Assembly: GCA_947471745.1 (NCBI GenBank) | Contig: CANJKZ010000174.1 | Location: 2,208,001-2,272,000 of the forward strand | Source: Closterium sp. Naga37s-1 | Taxonomy: Eukaryota; Streptophyta; Zygnematophyceae; Desmidiales; Closteriaceae | Direction of reading: 5' to 3' | Length of the DNA: 64,000 bases | Shown here: positions 20,222-31,960 of the stretch, piece by piece | Numbering within the stretch: the first letter of the stretch is position 1 | Layout: every line of letters begins with the position of its first letter | Position numbers and translations under genes: made by a program | Notes under the pieces: model-generated | The model's database searches: none | Seen by the model: only the letters and a program-made list of their open reading frames with translations | Told to the model about the DNA's origin: nothing

Positions 20222-20770
20222 ATGGGACTCGATAACATTATTGATAAATTTATTAAAAAATAAAGGGTACGGTCACTGCAAAGCGACTGATAAAACGTTT
20301 CACGTAATCAGTCACTATCAACTGGTAAAAAAAAATGTGAATAGTCATAGATGAAACTCCCGCCAAAACAAAATGAAACCCAAAAGGAACCTGGATGCAT
20401 TTTCGGATGAATCATCCCTAAACACGTAACTCGCCAGGTGTTTAGGGTTGATCCATTCCCAAGTCGCATCCGATTCTGATTGGGTTTTTGTTTTTTCAAG
20501 TTAGCAGATTGGTTGGACGCGAGCGGGAATTTTGTTGAGTTCCAAGATTTTTTGGCGCGAGTTACATGTGTGACCATTCACGTGATTTTTTACATGTTGT
20601 TAGTGACTGAATCCGTGACCCCACTTACCAAACCCGTCAGAAAACCCGATACAGTGACCGTACCCGTTTTGTTACTACCACTCACGTTATCGAGTCCCAA
20701 GTTGGTTACCTAAGGCATATTTTCCCTAAATGCAACTTCACATGCCCTAAACCAGGATTGCCACAGTGCA
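20222..20770. other. A/T-richer interval with no recognised feature
   Basis: About 550 bp between the TRIM-like element and the hAT target site. I see no reliable gene, RNA or repeat. Short open frames are not supported by any family resemblance. Confidence 0.5.
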
Positions 20771-20804
20771 GTTACGACCAGGCCCTCAGAAGTCAACGAA
20801 AAAA

Positions 20805-20933
20805 TGTTAGAATGAACTGTGCAGGAATGACTAGAAAGAGGACAGTACAGATTTGTATAGGCTAACCCTCAGTGGGGTTGTACTCCGTACTAAGTAGCCC
20901 ACTAAAGCCTAGCAAGTAGAATGCATTTTGACA
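20805..20933 (-). repeat. 3' LTR of copia element A
   Basis: 129 bp, pairs with 28018-28146. The interior next to it starts with the C-rich complement of the polypurine tract (CACCCCCATAGG). Confidence 0.9.
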
Positions 20934-23900
20934 CACCCCCATAGGCTAAGTGGGGGACAATCAGATGGTCACAAGACCAGTCAAGCAAGAGAACAATCAA
21001 AGCAAAGCAAAGCTCAAGGTGGATCTCAAGGACACCACACAATCTGAGCACAGGGAAGCGGCCACAAGGCCAGTTCACATGCAGAGTTATAATAAGGCAC
21101 TACACCGATTACAACATAGCAAGAGTAAACATGCAGGTATAAAGATATATATCAGTGTACAACAAGTCCAAGTCAAGCAGGTGAGGCAGAGTGGGCACAA
21201 GCCCAAGATCAGTGCAGAAACGCTGATGATCACCAGACCCAAGGGCCTTGGTGAACACATTAGTAGTGTTGGCCCACGAGGCCACGTAGGAAAGGCAGAG
21301 CTGACGACGCTGCTGCAACTCACGTGCAAAGAAGTAGCGAAGAGCAATGTGCTTCGTTATGTGCTCCAGTCTCTGCTCACAACACAAGGCAAGCATTGCC
21401 TTGTTGTCGACGTACAGAACTAGAGGAGAACGAGGCTGCTCCCCTAAGTCAGTCAGCAAGTAGGTCAGCCAGCGTAGCTCTTGTGCAGCCATAGCCCTAG
21501 CGTGGATCTCGGCCTCACAGTTGGAACCAAGCACCGAAGACGAGCGAGTGGACCTCCACGAGATAGAACCAGAGCCAAGACTGAAGGTGTACGCCTGTGA
21601 CGAACACTGAGTCATCTGGTCGTCGGCCCAAGAAGCGTCGGAGTGTCCTGTGAGTACCACTGAACCCTGTCCTCCAAGCATGAGCCCCATGCCCGATGTA
21701 CTGCACAAGTAACGCAGTACCCTCTTCGCAGCATCCCAGTGCACCTTTCAGTGTCTACCGGGAGCCATGTAGCGAGCCAGAAGGCTGAGAGGGTACGCGA
21801 GGTCAGGTCGTGTGCACGTCATCAGGTACATGAGGCAACCCACAAGCTCTGGGTACGGACCACTCGGCTCTACGGACTCGTCCGAAGGTGGAGCTGAAAG
21901 CGAGTGGCCTGTAGATAGAGGAGTGGGCTTTGGTGAGGAGAAGGTGAAGCCGAAGCACTGAACGACCTGCTGCACCATGTGTGACTGAGTCAACATGATT
22001 GTGCGCCTTGCTCTGTCCCGAGTGATCTGCAAGCCAAGATAGCTCCGCAGTTCACCCAGGTTAGTGCAAGTGTGTCTCTTCTGCAGCTCGGACTTCACAC
22101 GGGCCAGCGCCTCAGTATCAGCTGTAGCAAAGACCAAGTCGTCGACGTACACGAGGATGTAGAATGCCGGAAGAGTAGTGTCAGTGCGCAGAAACAGTGA
22201 CGGGTCAGCGGTCGAGGGAGCGAAACCAAGAGCCGCAAGTGTCGTCCTCAGTGTGTCGTGCCACTTGCGGGGTGTCTGACGAAGGCTGTACACTGGCCAC
22301 CGTAGGCTCCACTGGGTACCTACAGGAAACGACCCAGTGAAGCCCTCTGGACGTCGCAGCCAGATGGCCTCATGAAGGCTACCCTACAAGGAATTTGTCG
22401 AGAATTCGAGGGAGTGCAGCTCGTAGTCGCGCTGTGCTACCTGAAGCCTCGAGCAACGTAACGTGCTTTGAAGGCAAGCGGAGAACCCGGCGGCCGCTTC
22501 ACCCTGAAAATCCACATGCCACTGACGATGTTCGCCCCCGGAGGGGGAACCTCGTTGACGTAGGTGCCTGTGGACTTCCAGAAAGCCATCTCTGCGTCCA
22601 TGGCTGTCTGCCACTGAGAGGAGTACTCACCCGAGATCTCCTCTCTGTAAGAGCGCGGGGTGGGGATGTTAAGTGCATCCGGGTCTCCCTCAGGGGCAAG
22701 AAGCATGGTAGCGAGATGAGGTACAGCGGCCGCAAGGCACTCCAGCTCCTCCTGCCTATCCTGAAGAACGTCACAATCAAGGGCAACCTCACCCCTGACG
22801 GACGGAGGACATGCAGGGTCAGGGTCAGAAACGAGACTCGCTAGGTAGTCTAGGCAGTACGCAGCAGCAAAGTCAACTAGCTCAGCGACTAAGGCAGACG
22901 CAGCAGGAGCCGAGAACGTAGGAACCGTCACAATCGTAGCAAGAAAGCGAGTAACAGTCGGACTGGACGCACGAGCAAGGTTAGACGGAGGTTCAGCAAC
23001 AGCACGAAGAGAAGACGCAGGAGGTGACGGCAGGACAACACGCTGTGGAATAGAGGAAAGATAGAGTAGTACCAGTGACAGGGAACTCAGTAGGAGCTGG
23101 CGGAAGACCGAGAAGGTGGCGAAGCGCACCAGCAGCAACTCCAGCACCTCCACCACTAGCAGTACCTGCAGCACTAGCAGCTCCTGCACCTCTAGCTGTA
23201 CGTCTAGTACCTCCAGCATCAGCAGTACCTCCAGTACCAGCAGCTCCAGTACCTCCAGCACCAGCAGCAGCTACAGCACTAGTAGCTCCAGCACCTCCAG
23301 CAGTACCTCCAATACCTCCAGCTTCAGCAGCACCTCCAACACGAGCAGCTCCAGTACCTCTAGCAGTACCTCAAGTACATCCACCACCAGCAGTACCTCC
23401 AGCACTAGCAGCTCGAGCACCTCCAGCAGTACCTCTAGTACCTCCAGTACTAGCAGCACCTCCAGCACTAGCAGCTCCAGCACCTCCAGCAGTACCTCCA
23501 GTACCTCCAATACCAGCAGCACCTCCAGCACTAGCAGCTCCAGCACCTCCAGCAGTACCTCCAGGACCAGCTGCACCTCCAGCACTAGCAGCTCCAGCAC
23601 CAGCAGGACCGAACCCTCCACCACCAGGACTACCTCGCCGAACGATCCACGCACGAATCTGCTGCGGCGAGAGCTTCTCGAGTAGATCAGGTTGCGATGG
23701 GTGTCCACCTCCAGGACCTCCAGCAGGGTCGCCCATAGCTCCACCGCCACTAGGACTTGCAGCACCAGCAGGTCCAGCACCTCTAGCACCAGCAGCAACT
23801 CCAGCAACTCCAGCACCAGCAGCACCCCCAGAGTCAGCACCCCTAGTCGCAGCACCCCCAGAACCCTCACCCTCTGTCTCAGCACCCCTAGAGCCCTCAC

Positions 23901-24104
23901 CCCCCAGTGTCACCATCAGAAGCAGCTCCAGAGTCCACAGTAGCAGGCTGCTGAGGCGGCGAGGATAGCAGCGGCGGAAAACCAGGGGGGGTCTCCAAGC
24001 GAGGAGAGCGGGCACCCTCAGGCTCAGCACCAGTAGTCTCAGCTCTAGAGTCCACAGCAGCAGGCCGCGAAGGCGGCGAAGACGGTCGAGGCGGAAACCG
24101 GGGG

Positions 24105-24139
<35 letters not shown>

Positions 24140-27100
24140 CTCCAAGCGTGGAGAGCAGTGAGTGGCCGCCGTATCGTCTGCAGCAGGGTCACCCCCTCAG
24201 CTGGGCCAGAGGAGTCAGAAGAGATCCCCGCAGGCTCATCCAAGGGGGGTGGGTCTACCTGAGACACACCTGAGGGAGTAGGACCCTATGGGGGGAGTGG
24301 ATCTACCTGAGGGGGGACTGGTACCAGGAAGAGAGGCGCCAGGGGGACCGGGTGGGACGCGTGCGGGTGTAGCCTGAAGAAGCAGACTGACTCGTCAAAG
24401 GTGACGTCCTGGGAGGAGAAAACTCGACGTGAGCGTGGGTGGTAAAACTGCCACAGTTGGGTGTCAGTGGGGAAGCCAAGGAAGACGCAGCGGAGAGTGC
24501 GAGAGGAGAGCTTGCTCGCTTTGGCATCGCGACTACCGAGAGCGCGCCCCAGACCCGAAACACCGACGCATCGCCAACCTTCCCCGTCCACCGGAGTGTG
24601 GGTGAGGTCTCTGGCTCAGAGACGCGGGGCCAAAGGTTGAGCTGATGCGCAGCGTATCGGACCGCAAACGGCCACGAAAAATGGGGAGCAGCCGCATGGA
24701 TCATGGAGGTACGAGCAACCTCCATGATCAAGCCAATGCAACGATCAGCAATCCCATTTTGCTGAGGAGAGGCCGGAAGCGTGAACATCTTGCGGATGCC
24801 CTTGCCTCAACCGAACTCCTCAAGGAGGCTATAAGAGAACTCACCGCCCCTATCAGAGTGCAGACGCAGGACTGGCAAGTCCCGGCGAAACCGCTCGCGC
24901 AGCTGGCGACGAGTAGCACGGATCCAGAGGATCAAAACACCGATGACGTCCGCCTTGCGCCGCAAGGGGAAGACAGTGGTGTAGCATGTGTAGTCGTCAA
25001 CCACCATCAGGAAGTAGCGCTCCTGGTCCGTTCCACTGACAGGGGCTAGGCCCCACACGTCCGTGTGGAGAGTCTGTAGAGGAGTAGTGGTCGGAGGAAA
25101 CTCGGAGGAGTGAGGAGTGGCGCGCTGCCGCCCCTCGACGCAGGGAAGGCACGGCGGGGCAGGCGAGCGCGGGAGGGAGGGCAGGGACCTAGGAAGGCCA
25201 GAGACAAGGAGACGGGAGTGCATGCTGCGGAGACGCGGCAGTGAGGGGTGACCGAGACGGTGGTGCCAGAGGAGAGTCTGGTGGGAGAGTACCCGACACG
25301 AGCAAGACGCTGCAAGCTGACCAGACGCAGACACCTGACTGGACGCAGCCACCTGACCTGACTCAGCCACCTATGCAGACTTAGTGGTCAGTGTGTACAG
25401 ACTAGACCCAGGCCGTCGAGTGAACGTAGCAAGGTGACGGCCAGTCCTGGAGCACGTACAGATCGCCACACGCTGCCCTCCAGGAGTAAAGGTATCAACC
25501 CAGACATCCTGAATGGCAGCATTGCTCACCAATTTCGTAAAAAACGTGGGGAGGTGGAGACCTGACAGAGCACCGAAGGGGACTGCTAGACACGGGAGGA
25601 CAGTGGAGGCTCGTGCGACTACTAGGCCCCCAGTGGGGTCAGCCAGTGAGACTGGTACCGGTGCAGCTAGTGGTGTGAGTAGGGTGCATTCACGAAAGAA
25701 GCAATGAGACGCGCCTGAGTCAAGTGTGAAAGTGTGCAAGGCCTCAGCGGAGGAAGCAGACTCACTGGCAGCAGACTTACTAGCACCCGTGACAGCAGAC
25801 GCACTAGCACCTAGAGCTGCAGCAGACTCACTAGCACCTAGAGAAGTAGCATCGACACCAGCATCACCAGGAACACACGAGTAACACGCACCCTGATCAC
25901 TAAGCTCAGCCACATACATAGCCTAGATAGCTTTGTTGATCTCAACAAAGTCAAGAGCATAGACCTCTACTCCGACCCCCTGCAGTTTCAACCAGTTGGG
26001 GACATCCAGCTCATCACCGTACTCATCCACCCAGGCATCCTCAAGACGGCCGAAGCAGTGATACTCAGTGTGCGCCTTCCCACGGGTCTGACCCTTCAGC
26101 TTCCCTGTGCGCCTGACGTACGGGCAGCGGCCAGAGCCCCCAGAGGAACCACGCTGGACAACCCACTCACGAAGCTGCTGAGGGGTGGGGTTGTCCGGGA
26201 GGCGTGGCAGCTGCTGTCCACTCCCAAAGCCTCCACCGCCACGAGCGGAACCACCACGGCCTCCACCCTTGCCAGCTCCACCCTGACCTCCTCCACCGCC
26301 CCCGCTGCCTCCACCACCCCCGCCGCCTCCACCACCCCTGCCGCCTCCACCACCCCGTCCGCCTCCACTGCCTCCACCCCCAGAGCCAACCCCACCGCCT
26401 CCACCCCCGCCACCACCACCCCCGCCACCTCCACCGCTGGTGCCACCCCCACCACCCTTGCCCCCTTTGCCGTTGCTGTTGTTGCGCCTCCCACTAGGAG
26501 CAGACACAACGCCAACTTCCTCAGCACCAAGGAGGTTGACAGCAGCAGCAATAGCAACTGAGGGGAGGAGAGGGGAGGGAGCACACCCTTCAAAGAAGGG
26601 GGAGCGGGGAGTGCCGCGAGAGGAAGCGACAGCGGTGGTATTTGTCTCAGCCTCAAGCAGAGACTTCTCCAGCGAGGCAAGTGTGATCTCAGTGGGGTAG
26701 AGAGCTAGGAAGTGGTCCCTGACAGAGCAAAGGGAGTCAGGGAGGCGAGTGACGAGGAAGTACAGCGTGATATACAGCAGGGGGGGGGGGGTTCGCAGCG
26801 AGAAAGGTTGGTGGGAGAGCGGCGCGGCAGCGAGTCTCACTAGAGCGAAGGTGAGTCATGAGGTCAAAAACAGTGTGGAACTCAGCTAGCTCAGGAAAGA
26901 GATATGGCAGCATGAGACGGCCTAGGGCAGCAGTAGCGGGGGAGGAGCAACGAGCGACAACTGCGTCATAAAGGGCTTTTGCTGTTTTTTGCTGGCTCAA
27001 ATGCGCCCTTTTTGCTACTGGAAGGTGATTGCGGACAGCAAGGTGGGCAGTGGCATCATGCATGAGCCACTTCGAATGATCTGCGTGCGCTGTGTCAGCG

Positions 27101-27656
27101 GGGGCTGGGAGGGATCCCTCTGTGTGAACGAACAAAGAAACGCCATCCTTAGACTCGCTCTGTAGGTATAGCTGGAGATCATCGAGCCAAATGTCAAAAT
27201 TAATCGCGTGACCCTCCGCATCGAAGCTAAGAACTGAGATGGTAGTCATAGTAGTAGCAATAGCAGCAGTAGCAGCAGTAGCAGCAGTAGCAGGAGCAGT
27301 AGGCAGTGCGGCTCAGTAGGGGCAGGGCAGCGCGGCTCAAGCAGGGTGGCGCGGCTCGGGCAGGGCGGCGCGGCTCGGCAGGACGGCGCGGCTCGGCGGC
27401 GCGGCACGGCTCGGGCGGCGCGGCGCGGCTCGGGCTGGGCGGCGGAGCACGGCTCGGCTCGGGCTCTTGTAGCAGCAGCAGCAGCGTGTTTAGCAGAAGC
27501 AGCAACAGTGCTTAGTAGCAGCAGCAGCTCATGCAGCAGGAGGGGCCGCTCAGGTAGCAGCAGCAGCAGCAGCAGCAGCGTGCAGCAGCCCTGACGGGCA
27601 GAGCGGGCAGGGTGTGCATAGACAGAACGCGCACGGGTAGGACGTGCGCGCAAGTG

Positions 27657-27779
27657 GTAAAACTGCCACAGTTGGGCGTCAGTGGGGAAGCCAAGGAAGA
27701 CGCAGCGGAGAGTGCGAGAGGAGAGCTTGCTCGCTTTGGCATCGCGACTACCGAGAGCATGCCCCAGACCTGAAACACC
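27657..27779 (-). repeat. Copy of an integrase segment within the leader of element A
   Basis: About 123 bp are nearly identical to 24442-24563 of the same element (the end of the integrase core region). The fragment lies between low-complexity GC repeats and CAG-type repeats in the 5' leader, in the same orientation, out of its proper place. Confidence 0.88.
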
Positions 27780-28017
27780 GTGCGCGCGGGTAGGACGTGC
27801 GCGACAGCAGCAGCAACAGCAGCGCATGATAGCAGCGCAACAGCAGCAGCGCGACAGCAGCTCGACAGCAGCAGCGCGACAGCAGTAGTGACAGTAGCGC
27901 GTCAGTAGGAAGGTTAGCCCGCGTGACAGTAGGGTGATGGCGCAAGGGCGCTTCGGGCAGGACTAAAGGCATTAACGGTGGGCCCTAAAACCTAACATGT
28001 TTCCTGCTCTGAAACCA

Positions 28018-28146
28018 TGTCAGAATGAACTGTGCAGGAATGACTAGAAAGAGGCCAGTACAGGTTTGTATAGGCTAACCCTAAGTGGGGTTGTACTCCA
28101 TATTGAGTAACCCACTATAGCCTAGCAAGTAGAATGCATTTTGACA
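28018..28146 (-). repeat. 5' LTR of copia element A
   Basis: 129 bp beginning TGTCAGAATGAACTG and ending TTTTGACA. Next to it lies the primer-site complement GCTCTGAAACCA. Confidence 0.9.
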
Positions 28147-28244
28147 AAAAAGGCTGATTAGGGGTAAAAAGGCTGTGTTTTCAGTGCTGGGTAGATAGTG
28201 GGGCTGATTTGGCAGCTTTTTTTCAATGTATGGGCTGAATTATC

Positions 28245-28278
<34 letters not shown>

Positions 28279-28866
28279 CTGTACTCTACACTGACTGATC
28301 AGAGTTGTATCGAGGGGGTGGGCTGAAATTGCAGTAATGGGGATTCGCGTAGGTGCCCTGTATTCTGGATGTCTAGGTACACCGGAAGGACCGACCCCCC
28401 ATCAATCACGGCGAAATGTCTTGATTCCCCACCAAAGCACTGGGAAATGGCATCATTCCCGCACGTACCTTGCACTGCTGTCGCCGAGCGAAGGTATCTT
28501 CGCTCGTGATTGGTTGTTTGGGCAACCACATCACTTTGTGGCGAATGGCACGTTTAATAGCACCACGCAAGCACGCAGCAGCAGCACAGCACAGCACCGC
28601 ACATTGTTGCCGCGCGATTAGGCAACCACCCCCACCTCACCCACCCCGAACCTGCAACCAAGTACGTGCATGATGCCAAGGACGCGTCGCCTTGCACCAT
28701 GGCATCAGCAGCTGTCCAACCAAGCCTTCTTCCCCACCTCCTTCTTGAATACCCCCATATTGTTGCTGTAGGCCCACCCCACCACACCCATCCTCGCCAG
28801 GGTTTTGGTTTCATTCGCCTCTAGCCCGAGACAGTGCTCAGCACACTCTCTCATCGCTTTTCCGTC

Positions 28867-31829
28867 ATGGCTGGCCATGGCGACGCAGTTTCTGACAACG
28901 AGGGCGGTGCCGATTTAGAAGATGCTGACGTTGACGCCATCGAGGAAGCCCGTACAGGTCTCGATCTTCTTCTTAGACCACTAGGCTGCCATATTCAACC
29001 TCCATCGCCCACCCCACCACGTCCAGTTCCTCTCGTCCCTGAGAAACGAGTTGAGCCCTCAAGCCCGGATTCTATCTAGGCAGACACTCCTGCGCCTGCT
29101 GGTGTTTCCGAGACAGTACTGGTCGGGAATTCTACATCGAAATCGCCACATCCGCGCAAAATCAAGTTCAAGCAACAAAGGCTCAGTTTCGGGAAGTCAT
29201 CGTCAAGCGTCCCAGTGTCTGAAACTGCGCCCTTCTCTGAAAATCAACGTTAAGGAGCTCGTCGATGCTATATATGCCGATGCTTTGGAGAAGTATAAAA
29301 GGGTGTGGCTAGAGAGATTTCCGTGGCTTGTACTAACTAAGACTGTTCGTGGTCTGACTGCTTTCAAGTGTAGTCTCTGCTCCAAGCACGCTGGTGTCAA
29401 GGGACGATGTGGCAGGACCGGCAAAGGTGCGACCGACGTCCAGACGTAAGCGTTTTGCAAGCACTCCGGGATGTGAAAGCACAAGCTGGCATTGGAGAAG
29501 CAGGAGGCCCTGCTGGCTGCCGCGACTAAGCAGCCTCGCATCGACGAGCATCGTGTAGCTGTCGATGCTGAGAAGATTTGTGTGGTATCACTGCTGGATG
29601 CGCTTCTGTTCGTCAGTCAATGCGACCCACCCATGGGGACATGGGTGAAGTTGATGCAGTATCTTGCGCAGAAGGGGGCTCAAGGATTCCCCAAGAAAGG
29701 ATACGGGACATATTACACCATGTGAGTATAGAGTGTGTTCATCTCTTGGTGTAATTACTTTGTTGTTGATACTCGCTAATACTATGGGGTTGTTGAATAG
29801 CAGGTACGGCTACGGCGAACTCACGCAATCAATGGCAACCTGGCTGCAGACGACTCAACTGGAGCATATTCTCAGAATCCCGTTCATTGGCATCAGCCTC
29901 GACGAAAGTACTGATCGCTCCAGGGGCAAGCACATGATTGTTTACACCACGTTCATCCGCGACAACAAACTCGTGTCGGAGTTTATGCAACTAATAACTG
30001 TGGAGAAAGCCGACGCATCCACCCTATTGAGTCTCTTGCTCTCTCACTTGTAGGCAGTGGGTGTCGATCTGCAGAGGATTTCGGGCATCAGCACCGACAG
30101 TGCTGGGGTGATTATGGGGAGTCGATCTGGACTGGTGGTTCGCCTATGAGAGAGAGCCCCACACCTCGTCTCGTGTCACTGCATCGCCCACAGGTGCGGG
30201 TGTAGTTGCCTCTTGCTTGGTTGTACTTTATTATTTCTTTATCTTTCTAATCAATACTTTATTATGTTTCATCGCAAGGAGGCGCTTGCCGCTAAGGAAG
30301 CGGCCGAAGCTCTACCAGACTTCGACATGGTCGACTACCTTGTCCGCGTGACTGCTGACCTTCTGGGACGCTCTGCCCCGAAGCACCAACGGTTCATGGA
30401 CCTCCAGGAGCTCTTCACAGAGACTAGCCATGAAGTCCTGGGCATCCACCAAGTCCGGTGGCTATCTCGGGGGATGCGATTCATCGCATCCTTGCAGTGT
30501 GGCCTGCGGTTTTGATCTATCTCAAAGAGTACCATTCCGATATGCATGTGCTTGCAACCTCGTACCGGTTTCATTTTTTCCTGTATTTTCTTGTGGATGT
30601 TCTTGAGCAGCTGAACATCCTGAACAAGTCCTTCCAGCAGCGTCAGGTAAGTAAGTTTGACTTTCACTGTTTATACTTGTCGCCAATGTTGCAAGCAAAC
30701 TGATACTGTGTTCCCTTTCTCCCTTTGGCAGTTGGATCTCATCTCTCTTCACGCTCAGATCAAGCACACGACATCACACCTGGAGAGCCGATACGTAGAT
30801 TGTGGGGACGACTTTGGCGGTGGCTTGAGCCGCTGGCTCTCGCCCTTTCTTGAGCGCTACGGTTCAGGAAAGAACTGCGAAGTGACTGTGGCTGGAGTTG
30901 ACTCTGACGGCTGGACCGAGTCACTCACCTTCACGCTCCATGACGACCCAGTGGAAGGGTACGACCACCCTGAGGATCACGATGGGTGTATCGATCTCTG
31001 CACCAACTTAACTGAACGCATCGTGGCGAACCTAGAGAGGAGGCTGAGTGATTTGGACTCGCTTTCTGGTGTCAGGATGTTCATGCCTGATGAGTGGCCA
31101 AAGGGCAAGCCGGAGCATCATACACGACGCGTGGAGTGGCTGCTGTCGCTGGTGACCCTGTTCAAGGCTCAAGAATCTAAAGAGATTCTGCCGGGTAAAG
31201 TAACAATCGCTACTCCCGCTTGATCTACCGCTGGCTACAGCTGTTTGCCCATTCCCACTTGCCACGATTTCACCCTCAATCTACTAACCCGTGCTGCCGT
31301 GTCTGCCCCTTCCTAAACCCACACTTGATCCTTCCAGAAATCAACAAGCGGCAGGTACAGAAGGAGCTTCGGCTGTTCTTCTCTGTCCTTACTGCTGCAC
31401 CCAAGGGGGAGAGGGCGTTCCACGACGGTCTCACCGCGATCTTGAAGACTCCGGACTGGCGGGAGAGCTACCCCAACCTCGTGCAGCTGTAGGTAGTGGT
31501 GGCGGTGATCCCCCTTAGCACTGTGGAGTGCGTAAGGGGCTTCTCGCGCCAGAATATCATGAAGTCGTGGCTTCAAGGTGGGCTGAAGGATGCAAGATCG
31601 GGAGATCCCATGTGCTTGTCTCTAAAGAAGTACGAACCGGTGTTTGACGAGGTGGTGGACATCTGGAGAAGCTACAGGAAGAGGAAACCATTTTCTAACG
31701 CCCCCATTTCCACCCCTGGTGAAACCAGCAAGAAGGGGAAAGCTGCAGCCATGGAAGTAGATGACCATAAGACCATAGATACGCTAGACTTATCTAGTGA
31801 TAGTGATGATGATGATGAGGATGCCTATG
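28867..31829 (+). pseudogene. hAT transposase (ZBED/KIAA1586-like), degenerate
   Basis: Coding blocks: an acidic N-terminus from ATG 28867; a BED-type zinc finger around 29290-29500 (FKCSLC...KHSGM.KHK); catalytic-domain pieces with ISLDESTDRSRGKHM (about 29890) and STDSAGVIMG (about 30097); RWLSRG (about 30460); and the C-terminal region with STVECVRGFSRQN (about 31515). Probable introns: 29732-29802, 30195-30278, 30647-30731 and 31197-31338. Breaks seen: stops at 29077, 29447, 29474 and 31490, and frame changes near 29240 and 30470. It is therefore inactive. Copia B interrupts the last codons; an acidic tail and stop resume at 39275-39297. A hAT transposase cuts and pastes DNA as a dimer. 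Confidence 0.88.
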
Positions 31830-31960
31830 TGTCAAAGGAATGAATGAGAATGAATGAACTATGAAAGAGTTGGGTACAAGTACTAACCCTAATTGGGTTG
31901 TACCCCTTATGGGCTACCCCACTATAGCCTACACAAAGAAAGCAATATAACATTCAGACA
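31830..31960 (-). repeat. 3' LTR of copia element B
   Basis: 131 bp, pairs with 39139-39269. It shares the internal core CTACCCCACTATAGCCTA with the LTRs of element C and, less exactly, A. Confidence 0.9.

Larger units (their letters stand above)
20805..28146 (-). mobile_element. Ty1/copia element A, full length but broken
   Basis: A 7.34-kb element in minus orientation, inserted 26 bp inside the left tip of the hAT. Its 129-bp LTRs (20805-20933 and 28018-28146) differ at about nine positions (about 7%), the oldest of the three full copies. Flanking A5 tracts fit a 5-bp target duplication. A primer site TGGTTTCAGAGC lies next to the right (5') LTR. Order on the minus strand: leader with GC-rich repeats (27250-28017), gag (about 25923-27249, with a long glycine-rich region), protease (about 25700), integrase (about 24300-25370), reverse transcriptase (about 21750-22600) and RNase H (about 21110-21740). 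Coding is interrupted by roughly ten breaks, so it is a fossil. Confidence 0.9.

Noticed and set aside
23075-23968. Ser/Thr- or Pro/Ala-rich plus-strand proteins over the copia elements (also 34373-35026 and 42682-43266)
   Set aside because: Antisense shadows of the Gly/Ala/Pro-rich linker regions of the minus-strand copia pol genes.
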